A stretch of DNA of 64,000 nucleotides from CAVORB01 sp963698495 (lineage in GTDB: Bacteria; Pseudomonadota; Gammaproteobacteria; Chromatiales; Chromatiaceae): positions 1 to 64,000 of the forward strand of contig CAVORB010000009.1 of the NCBI GenBank assembly GCA_963698495.1, given 5' to 3'. The notes below the pieces were generated by a model. The model did not search any database. It saw only the letters and a list, made by a program, of their open reading frames with translations, and was not told where the DNA came from. Position 1 is the stretch's first letter; each line of letters opens with the position of its first letter. A program made the position numbers and the translations under genes. Positions 36,036-44,988 of this stretch are shown one piece after another.

Positions 36036-36890
36036 ATGAAAGACGAGTCGAACCAGAAAACATCGCGCAAGCGGCCTGCGATGTCCGCCAAGCGCCGCGA
36101 GCAGAGCCGGCGCGAGTTCCTGCGCACCGGCATCCTTGCCGCGGGCTTCGTCACCGCCTCACTCGCCGGACTGGTCCCGCTCGCCGGCAACGCCAACGCG
36201 CGCCTGCGTCCGCCTGGCGCGCTGAAGGACCGGCTCGAGGAGCAGGAGTTTCTCGCCTCCTGCATCAAGTGCGGTCAGTGCGTGCAGGTCTGCCCGGTCG
36301 AGGCCATCAAGCTCGCCGACCTGCTCGACGGGGTCGGCATCGGCACGCCCTTCATCGACGCCCGCGCCCAGGCCTGCGATTTCTCCTGCGACGGGCTGCA
36401 GTGCGTGCTGGCCTGTCCGACCGGCGCGCTGACCCACGAGATCAACTACCCGGCCCAGTCGCGCATGGGTTTCGCCCGCCTCGCCCGACCGGACGCCTGC
36501 CTGGCCGCGCGGGGCGAGGGCTTCAAGGGGCAGGCACGCGGGCCCGACTACCGCGGCAAGCTGCGCTACGAGGAGATCGACCGCTGGACCCCGATCCCGG
36601 TGGCGGACCACCCCTACGACCTGGAGCTGTGCGATCTGTGCGTGCGCCAGTGCCCGATCGAGATCCGCATCGCCCAGTGCGAGGCGGGCGAGCCGCCGTC
36701 GGGGGATCCCAACCAATGCCCGCCGCGCCACGCAATCCGGCTCGAGCCGAAGGCTGCGGGGAAGGGGGCGGTCCCGGCGGTCGAGGACGGCTGCGTGGGC
36801 TGCGGGGTGTGCGAGATGATCTGCCCGGTGGAGTCCGCCGCCATCGTGGTCGACATCGACCAGACCGCCGACTCGGTCCGGATCGGGTGA
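36036..36890 (+). CDS. nosG: NosG ferredoxin-type protein
   Basis: 284 residues, close to NapG/MauM. It has a twin-arginine signal (SRREFLRTGILAAGF) and several 4Fe-4S motifs: CIKCGQCVQVCPV, the CDFSCDGLQCVLACP segment, CDLCVRQCP and CVGCGVCEMICPV. In clade II nos clusters NosG and NosH replace NosR as the electron-entry route from quinol to NosZ or its cytochromes. GAGGGGCAGG gives a strong ribosome site, 8 bases after nosD. nosH follows after 7 bases. Confidence 0.88.
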   Translation: MKDESNQKTSRKRPAMSAKRREQSRREFLRTGILAAGFVTASLAGLVPLAGNANARLRPPGALKDRLEEQEFLASCIKCGQCVQVCPVEAIKLADLLDGVGIGTPFIDARAQACDFSCDGLQCVLACPTGALTHEINYPAQSRMGFARLARPDACLAARGEGFKGQARGPDYRGKLRYEEIDRWTPIPVADHPYDLELCDLCVRQCPIEIRIAQCEAGEPPSGDPNQCPPRHAIRLEPKAAGKGAVPAVEDGCVGCGVCEMICPVESAAIVVDIDQTADSVRIG

Positions 36891-36897
36891 GCGAGCC

Positions 36898-37875
36898 ATG
36901 AGCTACTTCGTCGAATCCCTGCGCCAGCTGATCGGGATGAAACCCCCGAAGCCGCTGCCCGACGAGCGGCTGCCCCAGGTGGTGGCCGTCTACGCCGAGA
37001 AACGCAAGGAGAAGCTGACCAAGGAGAAGCTGGAGGAGGTCGAGGCGGGCAGGGCGCTCGCCCATGATCGCCACAAGTGGCGCAACCGCCGCTGGGCGAC
37101 CCTGATCGTCGTGAACCTGCTGTTCGTCGTCTCCTACTACCTGGACGTGCAGCTGGTCGAGGGGGCGCTGACCGCGTCGCGCTTCGTCGGCTTCCACATG
37201 GCGGACCTCAACTCGGCGCTGCAGGTCATGCTGGCCTACAAGCACCTGGTGCTGAATCTGGTGATCGGCACCGTGACCGTGTTCGTTCTCTGGTGGCTGC
37301 TCGGCGGGCGCACCTTCTGCTCCTGGGTCTGCCCCTATCATCTGATCGCGGAGTGGGCCGAGGCGCTGCACCTCAAGCTCGCGGAAAAGAAATGGGTCAA
37401 GGACGTCCAGTTCCACCGCGGCGTGCGCACCCTGTTCTACGTCGTCTTCGCCCTGCTGGCGCTGCTCACCGGCTACACGGTGTTCGAGACCATCTCCCCC
37501 ACCGGCATCCTGAGCCGCGCCCTGATCTATGGCCCCGGCATCGCCCTGCTGTGGGTGCTGGCGCTGTTGGCGTTCGAGGTCCTGGTGTCGCGCCGGGCCT
37601 GGTGCCGCTACGTCTGCCCCATCGGCATGACCTACGGGCTGGTCGGGGCCATCTCGCCCCTGCGGGTGCAGTACAACATGCAGAGCTGTCACCACGAGGG
37701 GGATTGCCGCAAGATCTGCATGGTGCCCCATGTGCTGGACGTGACCATCCGCGGGCGCGCCAAGGCGATCGACACCGACATCGGCGCGGATTGCACGCGC
37801 TGCGGCCTGTGCGTCGACATCTGCCCGACCAGCTCCCTGAGCTTCAAGTTCAAGGGTCTCGACAAGGCCCTGTGA
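36898..37875 (+). CDS. nosH: NosH membrane iron-sulfur protein
   Basis: 325 residues, NapH-like. A cytoplasmic N-terminal helix is followed by about four membrane helices carrying the CxxxCP motifs CSWVCPYHL and CRYVCPIG, then 4Fe-4S sites CHHEGDCRKICMVP and CTRCGLCVDICPT. It probably oxidises quinol and reduces NosG across the membrane. The neighbouring genes and tight spacing place it in the nosZ operon. Intact. Confidence 0.88.
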   Translation: MSYFVESLRQLIGMKPPKPLPDERLPQVVAVYAEKRKEKLTKEKLEEVEAGRALAHDRHKWRNRRWATLIVVNLLFVVSYYLDVQLVEGALTASRFVGFHMADLNSALQVMLAYKHLVLNLVIGTVTVFVLWWLLGGRTFCSWVCPYHLIAEWAEALHLKLAEKKWVKDVQFHRGVRTLFYVVFALLALLTGYTVFETISPTGILSRALIYGPGIALLWVLALLAFEVLVSRRAWCRYVCPIGMTYGLVGAISPLRVQYNMQSCHHEGDCRKICMVPHVLDVTIRGRAKAIDTDIGADCTRCGLCVDICPTSSLSFKFKGLDKAL

Positions 37876-37888
37876 CAGGCATCAGCAC

Positions 37889-38773
37889 ATGATCCGGTTC
37901 GAGCAGGTCGTCAAACGCTTCCGCCGCCAGGAGGTTCTCAAGGGACTCGATCTCGAGATCGAGCGCGGCCACCGGGTCGCCCTGGTGGGCTCGAACGGGG
38001 CCGGCAAGACCACGCTGATTCGCTGCCTGCTGGGCGAGTACAACTGCCAGGGTCGGGTGACGGTCGACGGTCTCGATCCCCGGGAACACCGCCAGCAGGT
38101 CCTGTCCAAGGTCGGCTTCGTGCCGCAGCTGCCGCCGCCGCTCAAGATGCCCGTGGGACAGCTGATCGCCTTCGCCGCCGGCGTGTGCGATGCCGACCCG
38201 TCGCGCATGGAGGCGGTCGCCCTTCGTCTGGGGCTCGACCCGGCGCGCTTTCGTCGCCAGCCCTTCGTCAAGCTCTCGGGCGGGCAGAAGCAGAAGCTTC
38301 TGATCAGCATCGCCCTGGGGCGAGACACCGAGCTGCTGGTGCTGGACGAGCCGGCGGCCAACCTGGATCCGGAGGCGCGCCAGATCTTCTTCGAGCTGCT
38401 GGCCGAGCGGCAGGACACGGCGGCCATGCTCATCTCCAGCCACCGGCTGGACGAGGTCGCCGCCCTGGTCAACCGCGTGATCGAGCTGGACCAGGGGGTG
38501 GTGGTCCTGGACGACCGGGTCGCGGACCTGGTGGATCTGGCCAGCCGCCTGCGCTGCCGAGTCATGCTGACCCGCGCCGATGAGGCCTTCGGCCGCGCCA
38601 TCGGTCCCTGGGGCTTCCGCAGCAGCGACGGAGGCCGTACCTGGGACGGCCGGGTCGCGGGACCCGACCGGCTGCGGTTCCTCGGCGTGCTGTCGCGCTA
38701 CGCTGCGCTTTTGGCGGGGATCAGCATGGAGGAGGCCCGGGAGCCCGAATCCGCGGAGGTGCGATATGCCTGA
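37889..38773 (+). CDS. nosF: NosF ABC transporter ATPase
   Basis: 294 residues: Walker A GSNGAGKTTLIR (about 36-47), signature LSGGQKQKLL, Walker B LLVLDEPAANLDP and the H-loop SSHRLDEV. NosF pairs with the NosY permease and the periplasmic NosD to supply a copper- or sulfur-containing species for NosZ metal-centre assembly. The nosL start lies 8 bases inside its 3' end. Intact and of normal length. Confidence 0.92.
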   Translation: MIRFEQVVKRFRRQEVLKGLDLEIERGHRVALVGSNGAGKTTLIRCLLGEYNCQGRVTVDGLDPREHRQQVLSKVGFVPQLPPPLKMPVGQLIAFAAGVCDADPSRMEAVALRLGLDPARFRRQPFVKLSGGQKQKLLISIALGRDTELLVLDEPAANLDPEARQIFFELLAERQDTAAMLISSHRLDEVAALVNRVIELDQGVVVLDDRVADLVDLASRLRCRVMLTRADEAFGRAIGPWGFRSSDGGRTWDGRVAGPDRLRFLGVLSRYAALLAGISMEEAREPESAEVRYA

Positions 38774-39338
38774 GCAACTACGCATGGTCTCATCGCCGCC
38801 GATGACGGGGCATCGGGAACGGGCGGACGCGGGCGCCGGTCTGGCGTCTGGTTACTGGCCGCTGCTCGCATTGGTCGTGCTGTTCCTGCTCGCCGGTTGT
38901 GGCGGAGATCCCGGCACCGGGCCGGTGGACGTCAAGTGGGACCGTGCCGCCTGCGATCGTTGCCGCATGGTGCTCTCCGACCGCAACCACTCCGCCCAGG
39001 TCCGCGTCCGGGAGGCCGATGGCCGCTCTCGCGTCCATCTGTTCGACGACATCGGCTGTGCCGTCATCTGGTTGGAGGACAATCCCTTGCGGGACCATCC
39101 GGCCACCGAGATCTGGGTCAACGACTGGCGCGACGGGGGCTGGATCGACGCCAGGACCGCGAGCTACGTGACGGGGCAGGAGACGCCGATGCAGTACGGG
39201 CTGGGCGCGCAGCCCGGACCCGCTGAGGGGGCGCTCGACTTCCAAGGGGCCAAGGCGCACATCTTCGAGGTGGAGCGGCGCTACAACGTCCACGGCGGAC
39301 ATCTGGACGACGCCCCCTCCGAGCACCGGCACGAATGA
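38766..39338 (+). CDS. nosL: NosL copper-chaperone lipoprotein
   Basis: 190 residues. An N-terminal hydrophobic stretch ends in the lipobox LLAGC (near 39-43), so it is an outer- or inner-membrane lipoprotein. The copper-binding segment is WDRAACDRCRMVLSD, followed by the HLFDDIGC element typical of NosL. NosL delivers Cu(I) to apo-NosZ. ATG 38766 overlaps nosF by 8 nt; the shorter start at Met7 is possible. The stop overlaps nosY (ATGA). Confidence 0.88.
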   Translation: MPEQLRMVSSPPMTGHRERADAGAGLASGYWPLLALVVLFLLAGCGGDPGTGPVDVKWDRAACDRCRMVLSDRNHSAQVRVREADGRSRVHLFDDIGCAVIWLEDNPLRDHPATEIWVNDWRDGGWIDARTASYVTGQETPMQYGLGAQPGPAEGALDFQGAKAHIFEVERRYNVHGGHLDDAPSEHRHE

Positions 39339-40162
39339 AGAACCTCTGGCTCACCGCCTACACGGACATCCTGGAGTCGCTGCGGGCCAAGTGGTTCCTG
39401 GCCTACAGCCTCATCTTCGGCGGGCTGGTGGCCCTGTTGTTCGTCTTCGGCCTGACGGAATCCCGGATCATGGGCTTCACCGGGCTGTCGCGTCTCATGG
39501 TGACCTACATCCAGCTCGCCATGGCCATCCTGCCCGTGTTCGTGCTCATCACCACCGTGCGCTCGGTCGCCGGGGACCGGGAGGCGGGGGTCTACGAGTA
39601 CCTGCTCTCCCTGCCCATCGGACTCGCGCCCTGGTTCTGGGGCAAGCTCGCCGGACGATTCCTGGTCGTCTTCCTGCCGGTCTTTCTGGCCATGCTCGGT
39701 GCGGTCATCTGGGGGGTGTTCCAGGGCGCGGAGGTCCCTTGGGTCCTGTTCATCTATTACACGGGGTTGCTCATGGCGCTTGCCTGGTGCTTCCTCGGGA
39801 TCGGGATGCTGCTCTCGACCCTGGCGCGCTCCGCGGACGTGGCCCAGGCCTCGGCCTTCGTGATCTGGCTCACCCTGCTCCTGTTCCTCGACCTGATCCT
39901 GCTCGGCGTCATGATCCAGGGGCACCTGCCGCCGGAGAGCGCGGTGGCCATCGCGCTCGCCAACCCGCTGCAGGTCTTCCGCACCGCCGCCATGATGCTG
40001 CTGGATCAGCAACTGGTGATGCTGGGGCCTTCCGCCTACGTGATCCTGGATGCCTTCGGCCAGGCGGGCTACATCGCCTACGCGCTCGCGTATCCGGTCC
40101 TGCTCGGCACCCTGTGCGCGTTCGGCGGGTATCTGCTGTTCAGGCGCAGTGATCTGCCCTGA
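39335..40162 (+). CDS. nosY: NosY ABC transporter permease
   Basis: 275 residues, six membrane helices, ABC-2 permease type. NosY motifs include VRSVAGDREAGVYEYLLSLPI in the first half. It works with the NosF ATPase and NosD. It starts within the nosL stop codon overlap, closes the nos operon, and faces the convergent norD. No terminator with a T-run is evident in the 100-base gap to norD. Confidence 0.9.
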   Translation: MKNLWLTAYTDILESLRAKWFLAYSLIFGGLVALLFVFGLTESRIMGFTGLSRLMVTYIQLAMAILPVFVLITTVRSVAGDREAGVYEYLLSLPIGLAPWFWGKLAGRFLVVFLPVFLAMLGAVIWGVFQGAEVPWVLFIYYTGLLMALAWCFLGIGMLLSTLARSADVAQASAFVIWLTLLLFLDLILLGVMIQGHLPPESAVAIALANPLQVFRTAAMMLLDQQLVMLGPSAYVILDAFGQAGYIAYALAYPVLLGTLCAFGGYLLFRRSDLP

Positions 40163-40263
40163 GGCCCGTCTGGCTGCCCGACGGCATCCAATCCGCTCGC
40201 CTGCAACGTAGCGAAAAGGCGCTGCCGGCACGCAGACGCCAGAGCCAGCCAAATAGTCTGGGT

Positions 40264-42096
40264 TCAGGCGGTGAGCCGGGCGTACAGCATCGGCAGGTGC
40301 GACGGCAGCTCCGAGGGGCGATGGATGACGACGTAGCCGCCGCCACCGAAGAGATGCGGCAGATAGTCGTTGCCGCGCTCGTCGATGGTGACGCAGAAGG
40401 GCGTGAGGCCCAGTCGCCGGGCCTGCCGGACCGCATGACGGGTGTCCTCGATACCGTAACGGCCCTCGTACTGATCGAGATCGTTTGGCTTGCCGTCGGA
40501 GAGCAGGAGCAGAAGCCGCCGGCCCGCGGGCTGATGGGCGAGCAGATCGGTGGCGTGGCGAATGGCGGCGCCCATGCGCGTGTAGTAGCCGGGCTTGACC
40601 GCGCCGATACGCCCGCGCACCGCGGAGCCGTAACGCTCGTCGAACCCCTTGAGCGTGTGCACCCGAACCGGGTCGCGTCGGCGTGAGGAGAAGCCGAGCA
40701 TGGCGAAGCGATCGCCGGTGGCCGCCAGGCTTTCGGCGAACAGGTACAGGCTGTCGCGGATGACGTCGATGACCCGCGCCCGGTCGTCGATCCAGGTGTC
40801 GGTGGAGAGGGAAAGATCCGCGAGCAGCAGGCAGGCGAGATCACGCGCCCCGCTGCGCATGTCGCGGTACAGGCCGTCCGCATGGGTACCGGCACCCGCC
40901 CGCCGGTCCGCCGCGAACCGCAGATAGGCGTCGAGGTCCACCTCCTGGCCGTCGGCTTGCGCGCGATGCCAGACCCGCGCCGGGGCGAGGGCCTGGAACT
41001 GGTTGCGCAGCCGCTTGGCGGTGCGCGTGAGGTGCGGGGGCAGGGGCCGGGGGGCGGCATTGGCGGCGACCATGGAAACCACGCGGCAGTGATCGGGCCG
41101 GAGGCGCCGGTGCCTCCAGTCCCATTCGGGCAGGAGGATCCCGTCGTCGAGAATCAGATCGTCCTCCGATTCCGCGGGCAGATCGAGGTCGAACCGGAGC
41201 CGGGCGCCGGAAGCCCTGCGATCGCGGGCGACGGCGATACGGTCCATGTCCTCGGCGGCGGCGCGGGCCCGCTCGAGGTCGTCTTCCTCGTCGGTGCCCC
41301 GGTCGACCTTCACGTACTCGCCCCAGGTGAGGATGTTCTCCATGCGGATGGTGATCAGGCCCTGGTCTTTCTCCGGCATTTCCACGCGCTCGCCGCGGCG
41401 ACGGCGGCGCTCGCCGAGCGCCTGCACCCGGTCGTCTGGCGCGGACCGCTGCGCCTCCCCGCCGCTCGTGCCCTGACCGCTGGAAACCGGGGGACTCGGG
41501 TGCAGCCAGAGCGGAACCGGGGCCGGCGGCCATCTGCCAGCGGGCAGCGCCGCAACGCCACCGGGCTCGGTCAGGGCAGCGCGGATCGCCCTCTCGCGCT
41601 CGGCTTCGCTGGCGGGAATACGCGTCGGGTCGGGGCGCAGGTCGAGGTGGGCGGCGACCAGGCGCCGGTAGCGCGGCCGCAGACCCGGGAAGCGCGAGAG
41701 CGTACGCAAAGTCATCCATTGGGCGGCGGAGATCCAGTCCATCGCCGCGGAGGGCTGGTGGACCGCCAGGGCGGCGAGCCACAAGTAGAGATCGCGATTG
41801 AGGCAGACCTCGGGGAAACAGTCGATGACGGGCGGCAGGCGCAGGGTGCGTTCATCGCGCCAGGCGAGCTCGATCCTCTCGCCGATACCGGCGACGCGTT
41901 GCAGCAATCCTCGGCGGGCTCCATGGACGGTGGCCTCCGCGGCGCAGACCTCGAGCCCGCCATCGCCGCCGAGGGCGCGGAAGAGAATACCGGCCGTTTG
42001 GGCCACGTCCCCCAGGTCCACCGCCGCGTGAGGGTAACGGCGGTCGGCGATGCGGGTGATTATCCGGTGCCAGAGTGCGCCGACGTGCTCTTCCAA
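40264..42096 (-). CDS. norD: NorD von Willebrand factor A protein
   Basis: 610 residues. The C-terminal third is a von Willebrand A domain with the metal-binding motif DLSLS (in LLLADLSLSTDTW) and the LLLSDGKPND strand. With the AAA+ ATPase NorQ it matures NO reductase, as CbbO works with CbbQ on Rubisco. TTG 42096 is the start, preceded by AAGGGA. It closes the minus-strand norEF-x-QD unit and is convergent with nosY. Length is normal for NorD. Confidence 0.88.
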   Translation of the reverse strand: MEEHVGALWHRIITRIADRRYPHAAVDLGDVAQTAGILFRALGGDGGLEVCAAEATVHGARRGLLQRVAGIGERIELAWRDERTLRLPPVIDCFPEVCLNRDLYLWLAALAVHQPSAAMDWISAAQWMTLRTLSRFPGLRPRYRRLVAAHLDLRPDPTRIPASEAERERAIRAALTEPGGVAALPAGRWPPAPVPLWLHPSPPVSSGQGTSGGEAQRSAPDDRVQALGERRRRRGERVEMPEKDQGLITIRMENILTWGEYVKVDRGTDEEDDLERARAAAEDMDRIAVARDRRASGARLRFDLDLPAESEDDLILDDGILLPEWDWRHRRLRPDHCRVVSMVAANAAPRPLPPHLTRTAKRLRNQFQALAPARVWHRAQADGQEVDLDAYLRFAADRRAGAGTHADGLYRDMRSGARDLACLLLADLSLSTDTWIDDRARVIDVIRDSLYLFAESLAATGDRFAMLGFSSRRRDPVRVHTLKGFDERYGSAVRGRIGAVKPGYYTRMGAAIRHATDLLAHQPAGRRLLLLLSDGKPNDLDQYEGRYGIEDTRHAVRQARRLGLTPFCVTIDERGNDYLPHLFGGGGYVVIHRPSELPSHLPMLYARLTA

Positions 42097-42121
42097 ATCC
42101 CTTATCCCGCCGCGAAGCGGC

Positions 42122-43138
42122 TCATTGCCGATCGACCGCGCGATGGAGGTAGATCGGCCGCGAAGATGGACGCCGCATCGAGCTCATCGGGCGGCCCTGC
42201 GCTGCCGTGTCTCCGCGCACCGGGCGGCCCGTCACCACTGGCAGCGCCGCCTCGCCGTCGACCCATCGCAGCAGGCTCTGTTCGGGTTGGCCGCGCTGGA
42301 CCTGCGTGCAGGCGGAAATGCATTCGCCGCACTCGGTGCAGGTGAACATCTTGCGTTTCATCGTGCGGGGCTTCAGCCGCATGGGACATGCGTTGTCGCA
42401 GGCGTTGTCGCACCCGCTGCAGGCGTCGGCGCGGCGGGTGTCGAAGCCCACCACCATCGCACGGTCGTTGGCCATCCAGGCCAGGCTTTGGAACAGGCCG
42501 ACGGCACAGGCGAAGCGGCAGAACAGGTGGCGGGCGAGCAGGAACTCCACGCTCAGGGCGATCGTGCCCGCGGCGAGAAAGATGGTCTGATTGCGGGTCA
42601 GTTGACCGGTGAGGAGATTGTGATAGATCTCGAACGGCGGCAGCAGGTAAGTCAGCAGCGCGAGCGCCCAGAGGAATGCGAAGGTGCCGACCGCGAGCAG
42701 TGTGGGTGGCCAGTACCAGGGATTGGGTGCCTGTCGGCGGCCATCCAGCCGCACCTCGGGCAGGCGTCGGTGCTCCCACAGGCTGGGCTTGCCGGATGCG
42801 CGGCGCATCAGCCCGTTGATGAGCTCGACGACCGAGAAGTGAGGGCAGAGCCAGCCGCAGTAGAGGCGCCCATAGCGCCAGGCGATCCAGATGAAGAGGG
42901 CGGCGCCACCGAAGATCGGCACGAACCCGCGCACGAAGAGGTTGAGCGCCGCGTCCGCGGTTCCGGCACGTCCGGCGAGGAAGTCGTCGATGCCCAGGGT
43001 CCAGTCCTGCCCGAGCAGGATGGCATGACCCTGGGTCAGGTCGATGCGGAAGATGTCCAGCGGCGGCGCGAGAACGAAGAGGGTGAAGAACCCGATCTGA
43101 AACCAGGCCCGCTTGCGCTGCAGTCCGGTTCTAATCAT
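42122..43138 (-). CDS. Membrane 4Fe-4S protein of the nor cluster
   Basis: 338 residues, NapH/CcoG-like: about four membrane helices, the motif CGWLCPHFSV, a second CRFACAVG, and ferredoxin-type cysteines CSGCDNACDNACP and CTECGECISACTQ. It could supply electrons for nor/nos systems or for metal insertion. Copies of such a gene often sit between norQ and norD. It overlaps the upstream small membrane protein by 8 nt. The last 25 residues are of unusual, low-complexity composition; a different ending in another frame is possible but not preferred. Confidence 0.8.
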   Translation of the reverse strand: MIRTGLQRKRAWFQIGFFTLFVLAPPLDIFRIDLTQGHAILLGQDWTLGIDDFLAGRAGTADAALNLFVRGFVPIFGGAALFIWIAWRYGRLYCGWLCPHFSVVELINGLMRRASGKPSLWEHRRLPEVRLDGRRQAPNPWYWPPTLLAVGTFAFLWALALLTYLLPPFEIYHNLLTGQLTRNQTIFLAAGTIALSVEFLLARHLFCRFACAVGLFQSLAWMANDRAMVVGFDTRRADACSGCDNACDNACPMRLKPRTMKRKMFTCTECGECISACTQVQRGQPEQSLLRWVDGEAALPVVTGRPVRGDTAAQGRPMSSMRRPSSRPIYLHRAVDRQ

Positions 43139-43577
43139 GGCGATCCATCCCGGGGCAACCAGGGGGCAGGGGGCGCCCCACGAGCGGGAAACGCCAGCAT
43201 TGCCCGGCCATGGCCTTGGCCAGCCCGACCACCCCGAACAGCACCAGGGCCGAATGGCAAACGGTGAAGTAGATGATCACCAGGGTCCATGCGTGCACGC
43301 CCCGGTAGCCGCCCATGAGCAGGATCGCGGCATTGACCAGGATCAGCAGGATGCCCGCCCACAGGCTTGCGGAGAACGTCTGGTTGATGTGAGCGGCGGC
43401 GAGTGCGGGCGTGTTTCTGTCGCGGCGCAGGAACAGCACGCCGAGCATCAGGAAGGCGATTACCGGGATCGCCAGCAGGTTGGCGAGGTAGAGCGCCTCG
43501 GCCGTGATCGCGAGCCTGATGCCCTGCGGCGGTTGGCCGTCCGCCGGCTTGGGATCGGGCTCAGGCGAGGCTGGCAT
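43131..43577 (-). CDS. Small membrane protein, DUF4870-like
   Basis: 148 residues, about three membrane helices. The pattern AHINQTFSASLWAGIL and a C-terminal CWRFPLVGRPL resembles DUF4870/TIC20-like proteins. It overlaps norQ by 17 nt upstream and the 4Fe-4S gene by 8 nt downstream, so it belongs to the nor accessory operon. No function is established. It may help assemble or anchor the NO reductase maturation machinery (inference). Confidence 0.7.
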   Translation of the reverse strand: MPASPEPDPKPADGQPPQGIRLAITAEALYLANLLAIPVIAFLMLGVLFLRRDRNTPALAAAHINQTFSASLWAGILLILVNAAILLMGGYRGVHAWTLVIIYFTVCHSALVLFGVVGLAKAMAGQCWRFPLVGRPLPPGCPGMDRHD

Positions 43578-44382
43578 CGATGACCTCGGCCAGGGCGGCG
43601 ATGGTCTCGGCGTCGTCCGTCAGCGGCTCGGCGAGGGCGGCGCGGCAGGCCTCCGGCTCGCTCATGCCGCCGCGTATGAGGGTGGCCGCGTATACCAGGA
43701 GGCGGGTGGACGCCGCCTCTTCGAGATCATGGTCCTTGAGCGCGCGCAGCGCGCCGGCCAGCCGGACCAGGCGCAGCGCCGCCGGGGCGTCGATTCCCGT
43801 CTCGCCGATCAGGATCTCCACCTCCAGCTCCGGCTTCGGGAAATCGAAGGTCATCGCCACGAAGCGCTGCCTGGTGCTGGGCTTCATCCCCTTGAGCAGG
43901 TTCTGATAGCCCGGGTTGTAGGAAACGACCAACATGAAGCCGTCCGGGGCGTGCAGCGTCTCGCCGGTGCGCTCCAGGGGCAGGATGCGCCGATCGTCGG
44001 TCAGCGGGTGCAGCACCACGGTGGTGTCCTTGCGCGCCTCGACCACCTCGTCCAGGTAACAGATGGCGCCTTCGCGCACGGCGCGGGTCAAGGGGCCGTC
44101 GCTCCAGAAGGTGCCGCTGTCTCCGATCAGATGTCGCCCGACCAGGTCGGCCGCGGTCAGGTCGTCGTGACAGGCGACGGTGAACAGCGGCCGGCCGAGC
44201 CGCTCGGCCATGTAGCGCACGAAGCGTGTCTTGCCGCACCCGGTGGGGCCCTTGATCATCACGGGCAGGCGGTTGTGAAAGGCGTGCTCGAAAAGCGCCA
44301 TCTCGTTGCCCTGGGGCCGGTAGAACACCCCCCGCGCGGCGCTCGCCGATTTCGCTCTGATGGCCTGCTGGTTCGCTTGCAT
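43561..44382 (-). CDS. norQ: NorQ/CbbQ-type AAA+ ATPase
   Basis: 273 residues with Walker A GPTGCGKT (about 44-51), Walker B ICYLDEVVEA and sensor region LVVSYNPGYQ, plus the CbbQ_C tail. It is a MoxR-class ATPase that works with NorD to insert metal into NO reductase. The open frame extends upstream, but ATG 44382 (MQANQQA) matches the family N-terminus. Overlaps the DUF4870-like gene by 17 nt. Confidence 0.9.
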   Translation of the reverse strand: MQANQQAIRAKSASAARGVFYRPQGNEMALFEHAFHNRLPVMIKGPTGCGKTRFVRYMAERLGRPLFTVACHDDLTAADLVGRHLIGDSGTFWSDGPLTRAVREGAICYLDEVVEARKDTTVVLHPLTDDRRILPLERTGETLHAPDGFMLVVSYNPGYQNLLKGMKPSTRQRFVAMTFDFPKPELEVEILIGETGIDAPAALRLVRLAGALRALKDHDLEEAASTRLLVYAATLIRGGMSEPEACRAALAEPLTDDAETIAALAEVIDASLA

Positions 44383-44450
44383 GGATATCACCGGCGAGAC
44401 CGCGCGGTCTCGCTGTTGTTCACTGAAGGTCCCGCTAACGTCCGGTGGCC

Positions 44451-44849
44451 CTATTGGCAGCCCATGGCGGCCTTCATCTGCTTCATGCGCTCTGCCTGGA
44501 CGCCGGTGGCGATGGCCTTGGCGTCGGCGTTCTTGCCTGCGTAAACGGCGGGGATGATCTCCGTCTCGCGGGTGTTCTTGAAGGCCTCCCACACCGGCTG
44601 GAACGCGGCGACCTTGGCGGCATCCGGACCGGAGGCCATGGCGGCGAGGTCGGCGTCGAGTTTGTCGCTCGCGGCGTGGACCTTGGCCTTGTAATCGTCG
44701 AGCTTGGCCGCGTCGGTTTCGGCGATCATGCCGACCAGCTGCGTGCGCGCGTCGGCCAGGTTGGCGCAGGCGCTCTCGGGCGTCGCGGCATGCACGAGGC
44801 TGGCGGCCGAGAGCATGGCGGCGAGAAGAAGGGTTAATGAGCGTTTCAT
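44451..44849 (-). CDS. Small periplasmic four-helix protein of unknown function
   Basis: 132 residues: Sec signal (MKRSLTLLLAAMLSAASLVHA), then predicted amphipathic helices with Ala/Lys/Asp-rich repeats and one Cys near each end (SACANLA and AMGCQ), which may form a disulfide. No CxxCH haem site, so not a cytochrome c prime. A strong AAGGAG precedes the ATG, and a Dnr-like box lies about 105 bases upstream. It stands between norF and norQ. It may be a periplasmic accessory or sensor-like protein for NO reductase; no homologue with known function is recognised. Confidence 0.7.
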   Translation of the reverse strand: MKRSLTLLLAAMLSAASLVHAATPESACANLADARTQLVGMIAETDAAKLDDYKAKVHAASDKLDADLAAMASGPDAAKVAAFQPVWEAFKNTRETEIIPAVYAGKNADAKAIATGVQAERMKQMKAAMGCQ

Positions 44850-44951
44850 TCGGTTCTCCTTGGGAAGGCGTGCGTCATGCCGCACCCGCGGAAGCCGCAC
44901 GGACAGAGCGGGAGCGGTAGCCGATGATCGCGAGAGGCGCCGCCTGGCACC

Positions 44952-44965
44952 TTAACCTGGGTCAA
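44952..44965 (-). promoter_or_regulatory. Candidate Fnr/Dnr box within the nor accessory cluster
   Basis: Read on the minus strand, TTGACCCAGGTTAA has one mismatch in its second half-site. It lies about 103 bases before the small periplasmic protein and just beyond the end of norF. Confidence 0.5.
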
Positions 44966-44988
44966 ATCGGTCACCGCCTCGGGCAGCG

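Noticed and set aside
42102..42779. Alternative frame giving a different C-terminus for the nor Fe-S protein
   Set aside because: It would need a missing base (opposite to all other breaks) and the alternative tail has no recognisable match.
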